Made by a program: the position numbers and the translations under genes. Shown piece after piece: positions 27,376 through 35,870 of a stretch of DNA of 64,000 nucleotides. How positions within the stretch are numbered: position 1 is the first letter of the stretch; every line of letters begins with the position of its first letter. The notes under the pieces are model-generated. The model was not told the DNA's origin and did no database searches. It worked only from the letters and a program-made list of their open reading frames with translations. Origin of the DNA: Glycomyces harbinensis (lineage in GTDB: Bacteria; Actinomycetota; Actinomycetes; Mycobacteriales; Micromonosporaceae); contig NZ_FNAD01000011.1 of the NCBI RefSeq assembly GCF_900101745.1, forward strand, positions 124,001-188,000, read 5' to 3'.

Positions 27376-29731
27376 CGGACTCCTCAGCGTCGGGGTTCGC
27401 CTTCGAAGGCTTCGTGTCGGTCCGCTCGTCGCCCTTGACGTCGGCCTCGGACTCGCGGTCCTCGTCGTCGAAGTCCTCGTCGTCTTCGAGGTCGTCGGAC
27501 TCGTCGTCCTCGTCTTCGTCGTCGTCCTCATCGAAGTCGTCGTCTTCATCGTCGTCGAGGTCGTCTTCATCCTCGTCGTCGCTGTCGTCGTCTTCGTCGA
27601 GGTCGTCGTCGTCGTCGAGGTCGTCCTCGTCCTCGTCGTCGAGGTCGTCTTCGTCGTCCTCGAACTCCTCGATGGCGATGCCCTCGAGTTCGAGCAGGCG
27701 CTCGGCGGCGCCGGTCTCACCGGACTCGTCGGCGGCGACGGCCTTGGAGAGCCATTCGCGCGCCTCGTCCTCGAGGCCGTCCGCCAGGAGGCCTTCGGCG
27801 TAGGCGTAGCGCAGACGCGCGACCCACGGCTCGGTCTTGGGCGAGTTGAGCCCGCCGACCTTGAGCATCGCGGTCGCGGCCTCGCCCATGCCCATGTCGC
27901 GGCGGGCGCCGGAGGCGACGATGAGCAGCTCGACGCGTACCTCGGGGTCGACGCTCTCGTCGCTGCCGAACTCGCGGTACAGGTCGATGGCGCGCTCGGG
28001 ATGTCCCAGGGCGCGTTCGCAGTCGGCGATGAGGGCCACGTGGTCGTGCGTGCCGCCCAGGCGCTGCGCGGCGCGCAGCTCGTTGACGGCCAGCTGCCAC
28101 TCCTCGGCGCCGTACGCGGCCACACCGGTGACCTCGCGGACGATCGCGACGCGGGAGGCCTTGCGGCGCGCGTAGCGGGCCTGCTCCAGAGCGCCCTCCA
28201 CGTCGTCCTCGGCCAGCAGCGCGGCGGCGGCGAGGAGGCGGTTGCCCACGGCCTCGGCCAGCTGCTTGTTCAGGCTGCGCAGCCCGGCCTTGGTCTCCTT
28301 GTCGAGCTGGTCGAAGCCGTACTCGACGCCCTCGGGCAGGTTCGGCGCCTCGTCGGACTCGCCGAGGCGGATCGGACCCTCGTGCCCGGCCTCGCGCTCC
28401 TCCAGGGGACGCAGGCTGTCCTTGCCGCGGCGCTCCTTGCCGTCGCGGCCAAGGCGGTCGTCGCCCCGGTCGTCACGGCGGGGACGGTCGTCGCGGTCGA
28501 ACTTGCGGGGACCGCGGTCATCGCGGCGCGGGCCGCGGTCGTCGCGGTTCTCGAACTTGCGCGGGCGGTCGTCGTCGCGGCGCGGGGCCCGGTCGTCACG
28601 ACGCGGACGGTCGTCACGGTCGAACTTGCGCGGACCCCGGTCGTCGCGGTTGCCCTCGAAGCGGCGGGGACGGTCGTCGTCGCGGCGGGGGCCGCGGTCG
28701 TCGCCGTCGCGACGCGGACGGTCATCGCGGTTGAAACTGCGCTGGCCGCCACGGTCGTCACGGTTGTAGCCACCGCTCCGACCACCTCGGTCATCGCGGT
28801 TGAACTGGCGCGGACGGTCGTCGTCAGGACGGGGGCCGCGATCGTCGCGGTTGAAGCTCCGCTGGCCGCCGCGGTCGTCGCGGTTGCCCTCAAAACGGCG
28901 CGGTCCACGGTCGTCGCCATCGCGACGCGGACGGTCGTCACGGTTGAAACTGCGCTGACCGCCACGGTCATCGCGGTTGTAGCCACCGCTCCGACCGCCA
29001 CGGTCGTCGCGGTTGCCTTCGAAGCGGCGGGGGCCGCGGTCGTCGCGGTTGTAACCGCCACGGTTGCGGTCGTCGCCGTCACGGCGCGGTCCACGGTCAT
29101 CGCGGTTGTAACCGCCACGATCGTCGCGGCGCGGGCCGCGATCGTCGCGGTTGAAGCTGCGCTGGCCGCCGCGGTCGTCGCGGTTGCCCTCGAAACGGCG
29201 GGGACCGCGGTCATCGCCATCGCGACGCGGACGGTCGTCACGGTTGAAACTGCGCTGACCACCGCGGTCGTCACGGTTGTAGCCACCACTCCGACCGCCA
29301 CGGTCATCACGGTTGAACTGGCGCGGACGGTCGTCATCGCGACGGGGGCCGCGGTCGTCGCGGTTGTAACCGCCACGGTTGCGGTCGTCGCCGTCACGGC
29401 GCGGTCCACGGTCATCGCGGTTGAAGCTTCGCTGGCCGCCGCGGTCGTCGCGGTTGCCCTCGAAACGGCGGGGACCGCGGTCATCGCCGTCGCGGCGCGG
29501 ACGGTCGTCGTCCCGACGCGGCCGGTCGTCGCGGTTGCCCTCGTAGCGGCGGGGGCGATCGTCGCGACCGTCGCCGCGGCCGGAACCGCCCCGATTGTCG
29601 CCGCCTCGGCCGCCTTCCTGGCGGTTGTAACCGCCACGGCCCGAACGGTCGCCGTAGCCGCCGCCCTCGCGACGGCCATAGCCGCCTCGTCGGTCATCTT
29701 CACCCTTGCGGGCGCGGCCTTCTTCAGCCAC
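27350..29731 (-). CDS. Arg/Asp/Gly-repeat disordered protein with TPR-like core and acidic tail
   Basis: 793 residues in three parts. Residues 1 to about 435 are a low-complexity polyampholyte of NRDDRG, GGYNRDDRG, RGPRR and FEGNRDDRG units; QRSFNRDDR occurs six times. Residues about 485-685 form helical TPR-like repeats (RLLAAAALLAEDDVEGAL, LAVNELRAAQRLGG, AIDLYREFG), the part equivalent to Rv1691. Residues about 686-793 are an Asp/Glu-rich tail. GTG at 29731 has GGGGGAG 6 bases upstream. It lies between tyrS and the HAD gene. RGG/RDD tracts often bind RNA and can drive condensates; that role is inferred. Confidence 0.88.
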   Translation of the reverse strand: MAEEGRARKGEDDRRGGYGRREGGGYGDRSGRGGYNRQEGGRGGDNRGGSGRGDGRDDRPRRYEGNRDDRPRRDDDRPRRDGDDRGPRRFEGNRDDRGGQRSFNRDDRGPRRDGDDRNRGGYNRDDRGPRRDDDRPRQFNRDDRGGRSGGYNRDDRGGQRSFNRDDRPRRDGDDRGPRRFEGNRDDRGGQRSFNRDDRGPRRDDRGGYNRDDRGPRRDGDDRNRGGYNRDDRGPRRFEGNRDDRGGRSGGYNRDDRGGQRSFNRDDRPRRDGDDRGPRRFEGNRDDRGGQRSFNRDDRGPRPDDDRPRQFNRDDRGGRSGGYNRDDRGGQRSFNRDDRPRRDGDDRGPRRDDDRPRRFEGNRDDRGPRKFDRDDRPRRDDRAPRRDDDRPRKFENRDDRGPRRDDRGPRKFDRDDRPRRDDRGDDRLGRDGKERRGKDSLRPLEEREAGHEGPIRLGESDEAPNLPEGVEYGFDQLDKETKAGLRSLNKQLAEAVGNRLLAAAALLAEDDVEGALEQARYARRKASRVAIVREVTGVAAYGAEEWQLAVNELRAAQRLGGTHDHVALIADCERALGHPERAIDLYREFGSDESVDPEVRVELLIVASGARRDMGMGEAATAMLKVGGLNSPKTEPWVARLRYAYAEGLLADGLEDEAREWLSKAVAADESGETGAAERLLELEGIAIEEFEDDEDDLDDEDEDDLDDDDDLDEDDDSDDEDEDDLDDDEDDDFDEDDDEDEDDESDDLEDDEDFDDEDRESEADVKGDERTDTKPSKANPDAEESDDPTERRP
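28480..29600. repeat. Imperfect in-frame tandem repeats encoding the RDD/RGG tract
   Basis: Degenerate coding repeats fill about 1.1 kb. The clearest unit, roughly 55-60 bp beginning CGGTTGAAACTGCGCTG on the + strand, occurs at 28728, 28941 and 29241 with few differences; related shorter units fill the spaces. Unit lengths are multiples of three and differences are mostly at synonymous positions, so selection is on the protein. Spacing is irregular and nothing resembles CRISPR repeats. Confidence 0.85.
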
Positions 29732-29780
29732 TCGATTCTCCCCCTCTATTCACCGCGACAAAACCAATCAAGTGTATGCA

Positions 29781-31037
29781 TCAGCTGATGACCTCGACCC
29801 CGGCGACGGTCTTCTTACCCCGCCGGATCACTCCGTATCGGCCGTGAAGCAGGTCAGACCGGTCGATAACGGCCTCCGGGTCACTGACACGGACGTTGTT
29901 CAGGTACGCCCCGCCCTCCTTGGCGGCGCGGCGCGCCTCGCCCAGGCTCGCGACCACGCCCGACTCCTTCATCGCCTCGGCCACGGTGGCGTCGGGCTTG
30001 TGGAGCTCGGCCAGGCCGGCCTCCACGAGCGCGGCGCGCAGCGTCGACTCAGGCAGCTCGGCGAGCTCGCCGCGGCCGAACAGGGCCTGCGAGGCGGCGA
30101 TGACGTTCGCGGTCTCCTCGGCGTCGTGCAGCAGCGTCGTCAGCTCCTCGGCGAGGGCCTTCTGCGCCAGTCGCGCGGCGGGCTTCTCGGCGGTGGCCCG
30201 CTCCAGCTCCTCGATCTCCTCGTGGGACTTGAAGGAGAAGTACTTGAGGTAGCGCACCACGTCCGCGTCGCCCGAGTTCACCCAGAACTGGTAGAACGCG
30301 TACGGGCTGGTCAGCTCGGGGTCGAGCCAGATGGCGCCGCCCTCGGTCTTGCCGAACTTCGTGCCGTCGGCCTTGGTCACGAGGGGGGTCACGAAGGCGT
30401 GGACGTGCTCGGCCGCGCGGCGGCGGATGTAGTCGACCCCGGCGGTGATGTTGCCCCACTGGTCCGACCCTCCGAACTGGACGGTGCAGCCGTGGCGGCG
30501 GTGGAGCTCGAAGTAGTCGTGCGACTGGAGGAGTTGGTAGGAGAACTCGGTGAACGAGATCCCCGATTCCAAGCGGGCCTTGACGACCTCGCGGGCGAGC
30601 ATCTTCGAGATCGGGAAGTGCTTGCCGACGTCGCGCAGGAAGTCGACGACGCTCAGCTCGGAGGTCCAGTCGAGGTTGTTCACCGGGAGCGCGCCGTTGT
30701 CACCGTCGTAGGTGACGAACGGGGCGACCTGCGCGCGGATCTTCTCGACCCAGGAGGCGACCACCTCGGGCGGGTTGATGCTGCGCTCCCCCGCCTCCTT
30801 GGGGTCGCCGATCTGACCGGTCGCGCCGCCGACGAGCAGGAGCGGACGAAGGCCTCCCTGCTGGAGGCGGCGGGCCGTGATCACCTGCATGAGGTGGCCG
30901 ACGTGCAGGCTGACGGCCGTCGGGTCGAAGCCGACATAGAACGTCACCTGCCCGGCGTCGAGGTGCTCGCGGAGCGCGTCGATGCCGGTCGAGTCCTGGA
31001 TGAGGCCGCGCCACGTGAGGTCGTCGAGAATATGCAC
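29781..31037 (-). CDS. tyrS: Tyrosyl-tRNA synthetase
   Basis: Class I synthetase charging tRNA-Tyr. 418 residues. HIGH-type motif appears as HVGHL, the tyrosine pocket as YDFx-like FSYQLLQSHDYFELHRRHGC and QFGGSDQWGNI, and the KMSKS-type loop as KFGKT. A C-terminal S4 domain ends the protein (REARRAAKEGGAYLNNVRV). The start at ATG 31037 begins MHILDDLTWRGLI. The RDD-repeat gene follows 49 bases downstream, the same order as Rv1689 and Rv1691. Confidence 0.97.
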   Translation of the reverse strand: MHILDDLTWRGLIQDSTGIDALREHLDAGQVTFYVGFDPTAVSLHVGHLMQVITARRLQQGGLRPLLLVGGATGQIGDPKEAGERSINPPEVVASWVEKIRAQVAPFVTYDGDNGALPVNNLDWTSELSVVDFLRDVGKHFPISKMLAREVVKARLESGISFTEFSYQLLQSHDYFELHRRHGCTVQFGGSDQWGNITAGVDYIRRRAAEHVHAFVTPLVTKADGTKFGKTEGGAIWLDPELTSPYAFYQFWVNSGDADVVRYLKYFSFKSHEEIEELERATAEKPAARLAQKALAEELTTLLHDAEETANVIAASQALFGRGELAELPESTLRAALVEAGLAELHKPDATVAEAMKESGVVASLGEARRAAKEGGAYLNNVRVSDPEAVIDRSDLLHGRYGVIRRGKKTVAGVEVIS

Positions 31038-31051
31038 GTCCTCATTCTGCC

Positions 31052-32953
31052 TCAGCGGGGGAAACGCGTTTCGCGGTGCGCCGGGGCGGGTGGCCCGGCA
31101 CGCAGGGCCGGGTCCGAGGTCAGGCGTCCACGCCCCAGTGCCAGGGCGGCCTCGATGTGGACGCGCAGCTCCGCGGAGGCGGCGGTCTTGGAGGCCTGCT
31201 TGGTCGGGCCGCGGCCTTCGGCGGACACGGGTTCGCCGGTGCGCGGCATCGCGGCCTCGGCGAGGCAGGTGAAGACGCGCTCATGGGAGGGGCCTTCGAC
31301 CTCGAAATGCCAGGTCAGGTCGTCGACGAGGCCGCGGGCGGCGTAGATCTGCACCGCTTCGGCCGGGTGCACGCCGGCCTCGACCAGGAGTTTGCGCGGG
31401 CCGTCGACGCGGGGCTTCGCGACGGCGTTCCGCGAGAGGTCGGGCAGGCCCGCGAGCGATGAGACCAGCGCCAGGGCGGCCTGGTTCTTGGCGTCCTTCT
31501 TGTTGCGCTGCATGCGCTTGGGCGAGTCGATCCGCTCGTCGCCGTAGTGGAGGGCGACCTGGGCGGCGAACAGGGGCGCCTCGAAGCCGGGTTCGGGTTC
31601 GACGGTCCAGCGCACGTTCAGGTCGTTGCTGACCGGGCCGCCGAGGCGGTCCTGGAGGTAGACGTTGACGATCGACTGGGCCTGCTGGGGTTCGGCGGCC
31701 AGGAGGGCGTTCATGCGCTCGCGCAGGGGCGCGAAGGCGTCGCGCCCGTAGAGGTACACGGAGGCGAACTCGCGCAGTTGGAGTTCGCGGGCGTCGAACC
31801 GCCGCACGGTGTCCTCGGCGAGCCCGGGCGGGATCTCGCCGCGTTCGATCGCGAACTGGAGGACGCGCGCGAACTGCTTGTAGGGCAGGCGGGCGAAGTC
31901 GGCGGCCTCGATCTGCCGTTCGGTCTCCTCGGTGGCCCGCCGCTTGAAGAAGTCGGCCTTGGCGCGCCGTTCGGATTCGATGCGCTCGTTGACGTGCGCG
32001 GCGATCTCGGCGAGGGCCTCGGGCGGGTACGGGCCCGGCTCGCGATGCGCGGCGGCGAGGAGGATGCGCTGGGTGACGAGGTCGGCGTAGCGGCGGATGG
32101 GGCTGGTCGCGTGCGTGTAGACGGGCAGCTGGAGTCCGTGGTGGCCGTGGACGGTGGGTCCGTAGGCGGCCGCGCGGGCGACCATGCGCATGCGGGCGCG
32201 CAGCATCTCGAAGGCGGCGCTGTCGCCGGCGGCTGCGATCGAGTCGAGTTCGCCGCGCAGGTCGGCCGGGTCGCCGGCGACGGCGGCGAGGCGGTGGTTG
32301 CGGAACAGGACGGGCAGGTCCTCGCGGACGGCCCAGGCCGCGATCTGCGCGTTGGCGGCGATCATGAACTCCTGCACGATGATGTACCCGGAGTTGCGTT
32401 CGGCGCTGTCGAGGCGGACGAGCTGGCCCTCCTCGTTGGTCGCGAAGCCGGACAGGAGGTCGTAGAAGGCGAGCGCGCCCGCGTTGCGGCGGGCGGCGAG
32501 CATGGTCTGGGCGAAGCGCAGCGCCTGCGCGAGGGTGCCGTGGAGGGCGTGGGCGGGGTCGTTCGCGGCGTCGGCGGCCTCGGCGTGGGACATGGCCCAG
32601 GAGCGGGTGAGGCGGCCGGGTCCGAGTTCGGCGGCGAGCACGTGGCCGGCGCCGTCGATGCGCAGGTGGACGGCGAAGGTGTCGTTCGCGCGGCCGGGTT
32701 CGAGGGAGGCGGCGGCGACCACGGGGGCGGGGAGCATGTGCTCGGTGCGGTCGGGGCGGTAGCGGGTGGCGATCCGTTCGCGCGCTTCGCGGTCGGCGCG
32801 GCCGCCGACGGGGACGTGGTCGGCGACGCGGGCGATGTGGATCCAGACGTCGAATCCGTCGCCGTCGGGTTCGATCCAGATGGCGTCGTCGCGGTCGACG
32901 GTGGTCGCGGCGTCGATCATGATCCCGGTCTCGGCGGGGTTGTGGTCGGCCAA
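31052..32953 (-). CDS. RNB-family 3'-5' exoribonuclease with two C-terminal dsRNA-binding domains
   Basis: 633 residues. The RNase II/R catalytic RNB domain starts almost at the N-terminus: IDAATTVDRDDA gives Asp14, Asp20, Asp22 and Asp23, and YTHATSPIRRYADL (279-292) carries the conserved arginines. The usual N-terminal cold-shock domains and the C-terminal S1 domain are absent. Instead residues about 424-502 (QSIVNVYLQDRLG, FAAQVALHYGDE, RNKKDAKNQAALALVSSL) and about 529-606 (GPSHERVFTCLAEA, GPTKQASKTAASAEL) each read as a dsRBD. TTG start at 32953 has AAGGAG 5 bases upstream. tyrS follows 14 bases downstream. Confidence 0.88.
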   Translation of the reverse strand: MADHNPAETGIMIDAATTVDRDDAIWIEPDGDGFDVWIHIARVADHVPVGGRADREARERIATRYRPDRTEHMLPAPVVAAASLEPGRANDTFAVHLRIDGAGHVLAAELGPGRLTRSWAMSHAEAADAANDPAHALHGTLAQALRFAQTMLAARRNAGALAFYDLLSGFATNEEGQLVRLDSAERNSGYIIVQEFMIAANAQIAAWAVREDLPVLFRNHRLAAVAGDPADLRGELDSIAAAGDSAAFEMLRARMRMVARAAAYGPTVHGHHGLQLPVYTHATSPIRRYADLVTQRILLAAAHREPGPYPPEALAEIAAHVNERIESERRAKADFFKRRATEETERQIEAADFARLPYKQFARVLQFAIERGEIPPGLAEDTVRRFDARELQLREFASVYLYGRDAFAPLRERMNALLAAEPQQAQSIVNVYLQDRLGGPVSNDLNVRWTVEPEPGFEAPLFAAQVALHYGDERIDSPKRMQRNKKDAKNQAALALVSSLAGLPDLSRNAVAKPRVDGPRKLLVEAGVHPAEAVQIYAARGLVDDLTWHFEVEGPSHERVFTCLAEAAMPRTGEPVSAEGRGPTKQASKTAASAELRVHIEAALALGRGRLTSDPALRAGPPAPAHRETRFPR

Positions 32954-33016
32954 CTGCGCTCCTTAATCCCAGGCGCAATGGTAGCCGTCGGTGCACTTCG
33001 AGTGCGCATATGCACG

Positions 33017-33051
33017 CGGGCCGGGTGTCCACTGGGTGAACTCCCGGCCCG
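33017..33051 (-). terminator. Hairpin at the end of the sugar cluster
   Basis: CGGGCCGGG at 33017-33025 pairs perfectly with 33043-33051, 18 bases beyond the stop of the minus-strand cupin gene. The 17-base loop is long and there is no T-run, so the call is moderate. Confidence 0.5.
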
Positions 33052-33069
33052 GTTCGCGCCGCGATCGGG

Positions 33070-33789
33070 TCAGGGGCGCAGGTCCCAGGTCTCCAGTCGC
33101 CCGCACATGCCCCATTTGAACTGGGCGTCGCCGGCGTTCGAGACGTGGGCGTCGCACAGGTGGGCCGCGTCGGCCTTCGCGAGGGCGTCCAGGTGGGCGC
33201 CGGTCGCGTCGGCCTGGGCCTTGGGGCCGTCGGCCCACAGCCGCCGCCAGGCCTCGGTGCGTTCCGCGACGATGTGGCCGGCCTTGTCCCACAGGGGTTT
33301 CATGGCCGAGGCGCCTTGGGATTCGACGCGCTCGCGCAGGGCCAGGTAGCCCTCGATGGACAGGTCGCGGCGGGCTCGGGCGGCCTCGCCGCGCTCGGTC
33401 TCGGTGAGGTCGGGCGCGGCCGGGGCGGTCGCGGCGGCCGCGTACGCCTCGGGGTCGTCGAGGACCGCTTCGGGGAAGGTGAAGACGGCGTCGCCGGCTT
33501 CGGGGATGCCCGCGTTCTGCATGACGACCACGAGCTGGAGGTCCCCGGAGATGTTGATAAGGCGGTGGACGGTCCCGGGGGTGAACCACAGGACGGTGCC
33601 GCGTTCCAGGTCGCTGCGCTGGTAGCCGCCGCTCGAGAGGGTCTCGACCGCGCCGGTTCCGGCGGTGACGACGTAGCCCTCGGTGGAGGCGGTGTGCAGG
33701 TGCGGGGTGCCGCCCATCTGGCCGTCGGCGGTGGGCCAGTCGTAGACGGAGATCAGGGAGACGGCCGTGCCGCCTGGGAAGCCGCCCAT
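33070..33789 (-). CDS. Cupin-domain protein of the sugar cluster
   Basis: 239 residues. One cupin barrel fills about residues 1-105. Cupin motif 1 reads HLHTASTEGYVVTAGTG, with His-x-His and Glu ligands, and motif 2 is PGTVHRLINISGDLQL. The C-terminal half is helical and ends GDAQFKWGMCGRLETWDLRP. The start is ATG 33789 after GGAGG, with a GTG one codon upstream as alternative; either overlaps the previous stop. Likely a sugar or sugar-acid isomerase or sensor, judged from operon context; the reaction is not known. Confidence 0.8.
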   Translation of the reverse strand: MGGFPGGTAVSLISVYDWPTADGQMGGTPHLHTASTEGYVVTAGTGAVETLSSGGYQRSDLERGTVLWFTPGTVHRLINISGDLQLVVVMQNAGIPEAGDAVFTFPEAVLDDPEAYAAAATAPAAPDLTETERGEAARARRDLSIEGYLALRERVESQGASAMKPLWDKAGHIVAERTEAWRRLWADGPKAQADATGAHLDALAKADAAHLCDAHVSNAGDAQFKWGMCGRLETWDLRP

Positions 33790-34703
33790 CACCCCTCCAG
33801 TCGGGCCAGTTCGGCGGCGGCGAGCGCGGCGGTCTTGCCCGCGCCCTCGATGCCGGTGTCGCCGTTGACGACGGCGACGGCGTGGCGGAGGGTCACGGTG
33901 TCGCCGGGTGCCATCGGCAGTTCGGTGTCGAAGAACGGCGCGGGGCAGACCGCGGCGAACGGGGTCGAGCGGACGAACCACTTGACGGGGGCGCCGGGGT
34001 TCTCCGGGTGGTCGGTGAAGACCAGGGTGGAGACGGCGTCGACGGAGTCGTGGACGCCGCGGAAGGCGAGCCAGTCGCCGCGCACGCCCATGAGCTCGTC
34101 GCCGCCTTCGCCGTCGGCGGTGTAGACGCGGCCCTCGGTGAAGGAGCGCGGTCCGCGCCAGAAGAAGCCGCCATAGCCGGCGTTCTCGCGGCCCTCGGTG
34201 GTGGGGCTGCCCATGACGACCGTGTCCTGCGTGTCGTTGGTGAACGCGGTCGAGAAGGAGAGGACCCAGGTGTCGTCGGCCAGGACGGTGACGGCGAAGG
34301 CGCGCTGCTCGCTGAAGAAGTGGCGCCCGTCCTCGGTGATCCAGTCGAGGCGTTCGGCGACCTTGACGCCGTCGTCGCCTGCGGTGAGCTCGGTGAACTC
34401 CTGGTGGACCATGGCGCCGTCGTTCTTCTCGTCGACGTAGCCCTGGTCGCGGCGGAAGGTGCGCCCGCCCCAGAAGTTCTCGGGGCCGGCGTTGGGCAGG
34501 GACAGTGCGATGCCTTTGTGCCACACGTGGTCGTGGGGCCGGTAGAGGCTCACCTGGTACCCGGCGAGGTCGCGCAGGGGCTCGAAGTAGGGCCGGGGGG
34601 ATTCGAACTGGGCGTTGTCGGGCCGGTAGACGTAGCGCAGGATCTCAAGGTCTCCCTTGGTGATCGAGAGCCGGGTGCCGTTGTCGTCGAGTTGCAGCGT
34701 CAT
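33789..34703 (-). CDS. PmoA-family (DUF6807) carbohydrate-cluster protein
   Basis: 304 residues, similar to proteins annotated as methane-oxygenase PmoA or DUF6807, which are not methane monooxygenases but occur in sugar-degradation operons. Visible landmarks: RPYFEPLRDLAGYQVSLYRPHDHVWHKGIALS, ENFWGGRTF, and GSPTTEGRENAGYGGFFWRGPRSF (given as landmarks in family alignments). No signal peptide or membrane segment. Ends within the start of the cupin gene, and begins 43 bases after the oxidoreductase stop. Predicted mainly beta (galactose-mutarotase-like); enzymatic role unknown. Confidence 0.8.
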   Translation of the reverse strand: MTLQLDDNGTRLSITKGDLEILRYVYRPDNAQFESPRPYFEPLRDLAGYQVSLYRPHDHVWHKGIALSLPNAGPENFWGGRTFRRDQGYVDEKNDGAMVHQEFTELTAGDDGVKVAERLDWITEDGRHFFSEQRAFAVTVLADDTWVLSFSTAFTNDTQDTVVMGSPTTEGRENAGYGGFFWRGPRSFTEGRVYTADGEGGDELMGVRGDWLAFRGVHDSVDAVSTLVFTDHPENPGAPVKWFVRSTPFAAVCPAPFFDTELPMAPGDTVTLRHAVAVVNGDTGIEGAGKTAALAAAELARLEG

Positions 34704-34746
34704 CGGTGTTTCTCCACTGTGGTTCGAAGCGGTCGCGGGTCGGGCG

Positions 34747-35844
34747 TCACTTGCGGTCGGGCCAGGGGGCCCCGGAGCCGTTCATGCGCTGGTAGAACGG
34801 CGATGTCGGGTCGATCTCGCCGGCGCGTACGCGCTTGCCGGTGAAGGCGGAGGCGTAGATCGCGGCGAGGAGTTCCAGGGTGCGGCGGGCTTCGGTGACG
34901 TTGACCGGCGGGGCGGCCTTGCCGTCGAGGGCGTCGGCGATGCGGGCGAACTGGGCGCCGTGGCCCGAGGACTGGCCGCGGGGCTTGGAGTACCAGGCCT
35001 GCATGACCTCTTCGACGTGCTCCTCGAGCGGGGTGACGGTCCAGTTCGAGTCGCCGTAGCCGTAGAGGTGGTCGAGTTCGACGGTGGCGTTGTCGTAGTC
35101 GAGGCGGATCTGGGAGACCTCGCGCGGGGAGAGCAGGGAGTTGGTGATGACGACCGACGCCCCGGACTCGAGGGTGACGATCGCGTGGGAGACGTCCTCG
35201 GTGTTGGTGTCGCGGCGGTGGCGGTGCGCGGTGGCGACCACCTCGGACCACGGGCCGACGAGGGAGAGCAGGGTGTCGATCTGGTGGATGCCGTGGCCCA
35301 TGGTGGGGCCGCCGCCCTCGGTCTCCCAGCGTCCGCGCCAGTCGACCGCGAAGTACTCCGCGGGCCGGAACCAGAGCGTGTCGCACTTGGCGACGGCGAG
35401 CTTGCCGAGGACGCCGGCGGCGCTCATGTTCCGCACGCGCTCGGCCGCCGAGCCGAACCGGTGCTGGGAGATGATCGAGAAGTCGCCCTTGGAGGCGGCC
35501 GCCGCGGCGGCGATCCGGTCGAACTCCTCCAGGCTCAGCGCCGGGGGCTTCTCGCAGACGACGCCGACGCCCGCTTCGAGCGCGGCGATCGCGCCGGGGC
35601 CGTGGGCCACCGGCGGCGTGCACAGGTCGACCAGGTCGAGTTCCTCGTTCGCGAGCAGCTCCTCGATGGAGGCGTAGCCGCGCTCCAGGCCGAACTGGGC
35701 GTTGAAGGCGTCGAGGCGGCCGGTGTCGGGGTCGACGGCGGCGACCAGCTCGAAGCGGTCGGGGACGTGCCGGCGTAGCTCTGCGGCGTGGAGGTGGGCG
35801 ATGCCGCCGGTGCCGACGATGGCGAGGCGGTAGGTGGAGGGCAC
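34747..35844 (-). CDS. Gfo/Idh/MocA family sugar oxidoreductase
   Basis: NAD(P)-dependent dehydrogenase of sugars or their derivatives, 365 residues. Rossmann motif LAIVGTGGIAHLHAAEL is at the N-terminus, the family lysine is in VVCEKPPALSLEEFD, and the catalytic region is GGGPTMGHGIHQIDTLLSLVG with the conserved His. GTG at 35844 follows AAAGGAG by 6 bases. A LacI-type palindrome lies 27-40 bases upstream, in the short gap to the GH3 gene, so the three downstream genes may have their own regulated promoter. Confidence 0.93.
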   Translation of the reverse strand: MPSTYRLAIVGTGGIAHLHAAELRRHVPDRFELVAAVDPDTGRLDAFNAQFGLERGYASIEELLANEELDLVDLCTPPVAHGPGAIAALEAGVGVVCEKPPALSLEEFDRIAAAAAASKGDFSIISQHRFGSAAERVRNMSAAGVLGKLAVAKCDTLWFRPAEYFAVDWRGRWETEGGGPTMGHGIHQIDTLLSLVGPWSEVVATAHRHRRDTNTEDVSHAIVTLESGASVVITNSLLSPREVSQIRLDYDNATVELDHLYGYGDSNWTVTPLEEHVEEVMQAWYSKPRGQSSGHGAQFARIADALDGKAAPPVNVTEARRTLELLAAIYASAFTGKRVRAGEIDPTSPFYQRMNGSGAPWPDRK

Positions 35845-35870
35845 GGTGGACTCCTTTGACAAGAAGGGTC

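Noticed and set aside
28480-29600. CRISPR-like array
   Set aside because: Repeat units are in-frame coding, vary in length and spacing, and there are no uniform spacers or cas genes.
28001-29788. A 595-codon open frame antisense to the RDD/RGG gene
   Set aside because: Its Ala/Val/Thr-only sequence is the mirror of CGN-GAY repeats, which cannot form stops in this frame. No ribosome site and no family likeness.
32860-32880. GGTTCGATCC resembling a tRNA T-loop
   Set aside because: Lies inside the RNB ribonuclease coding sequence with no acceptor or anticodon stem around it.
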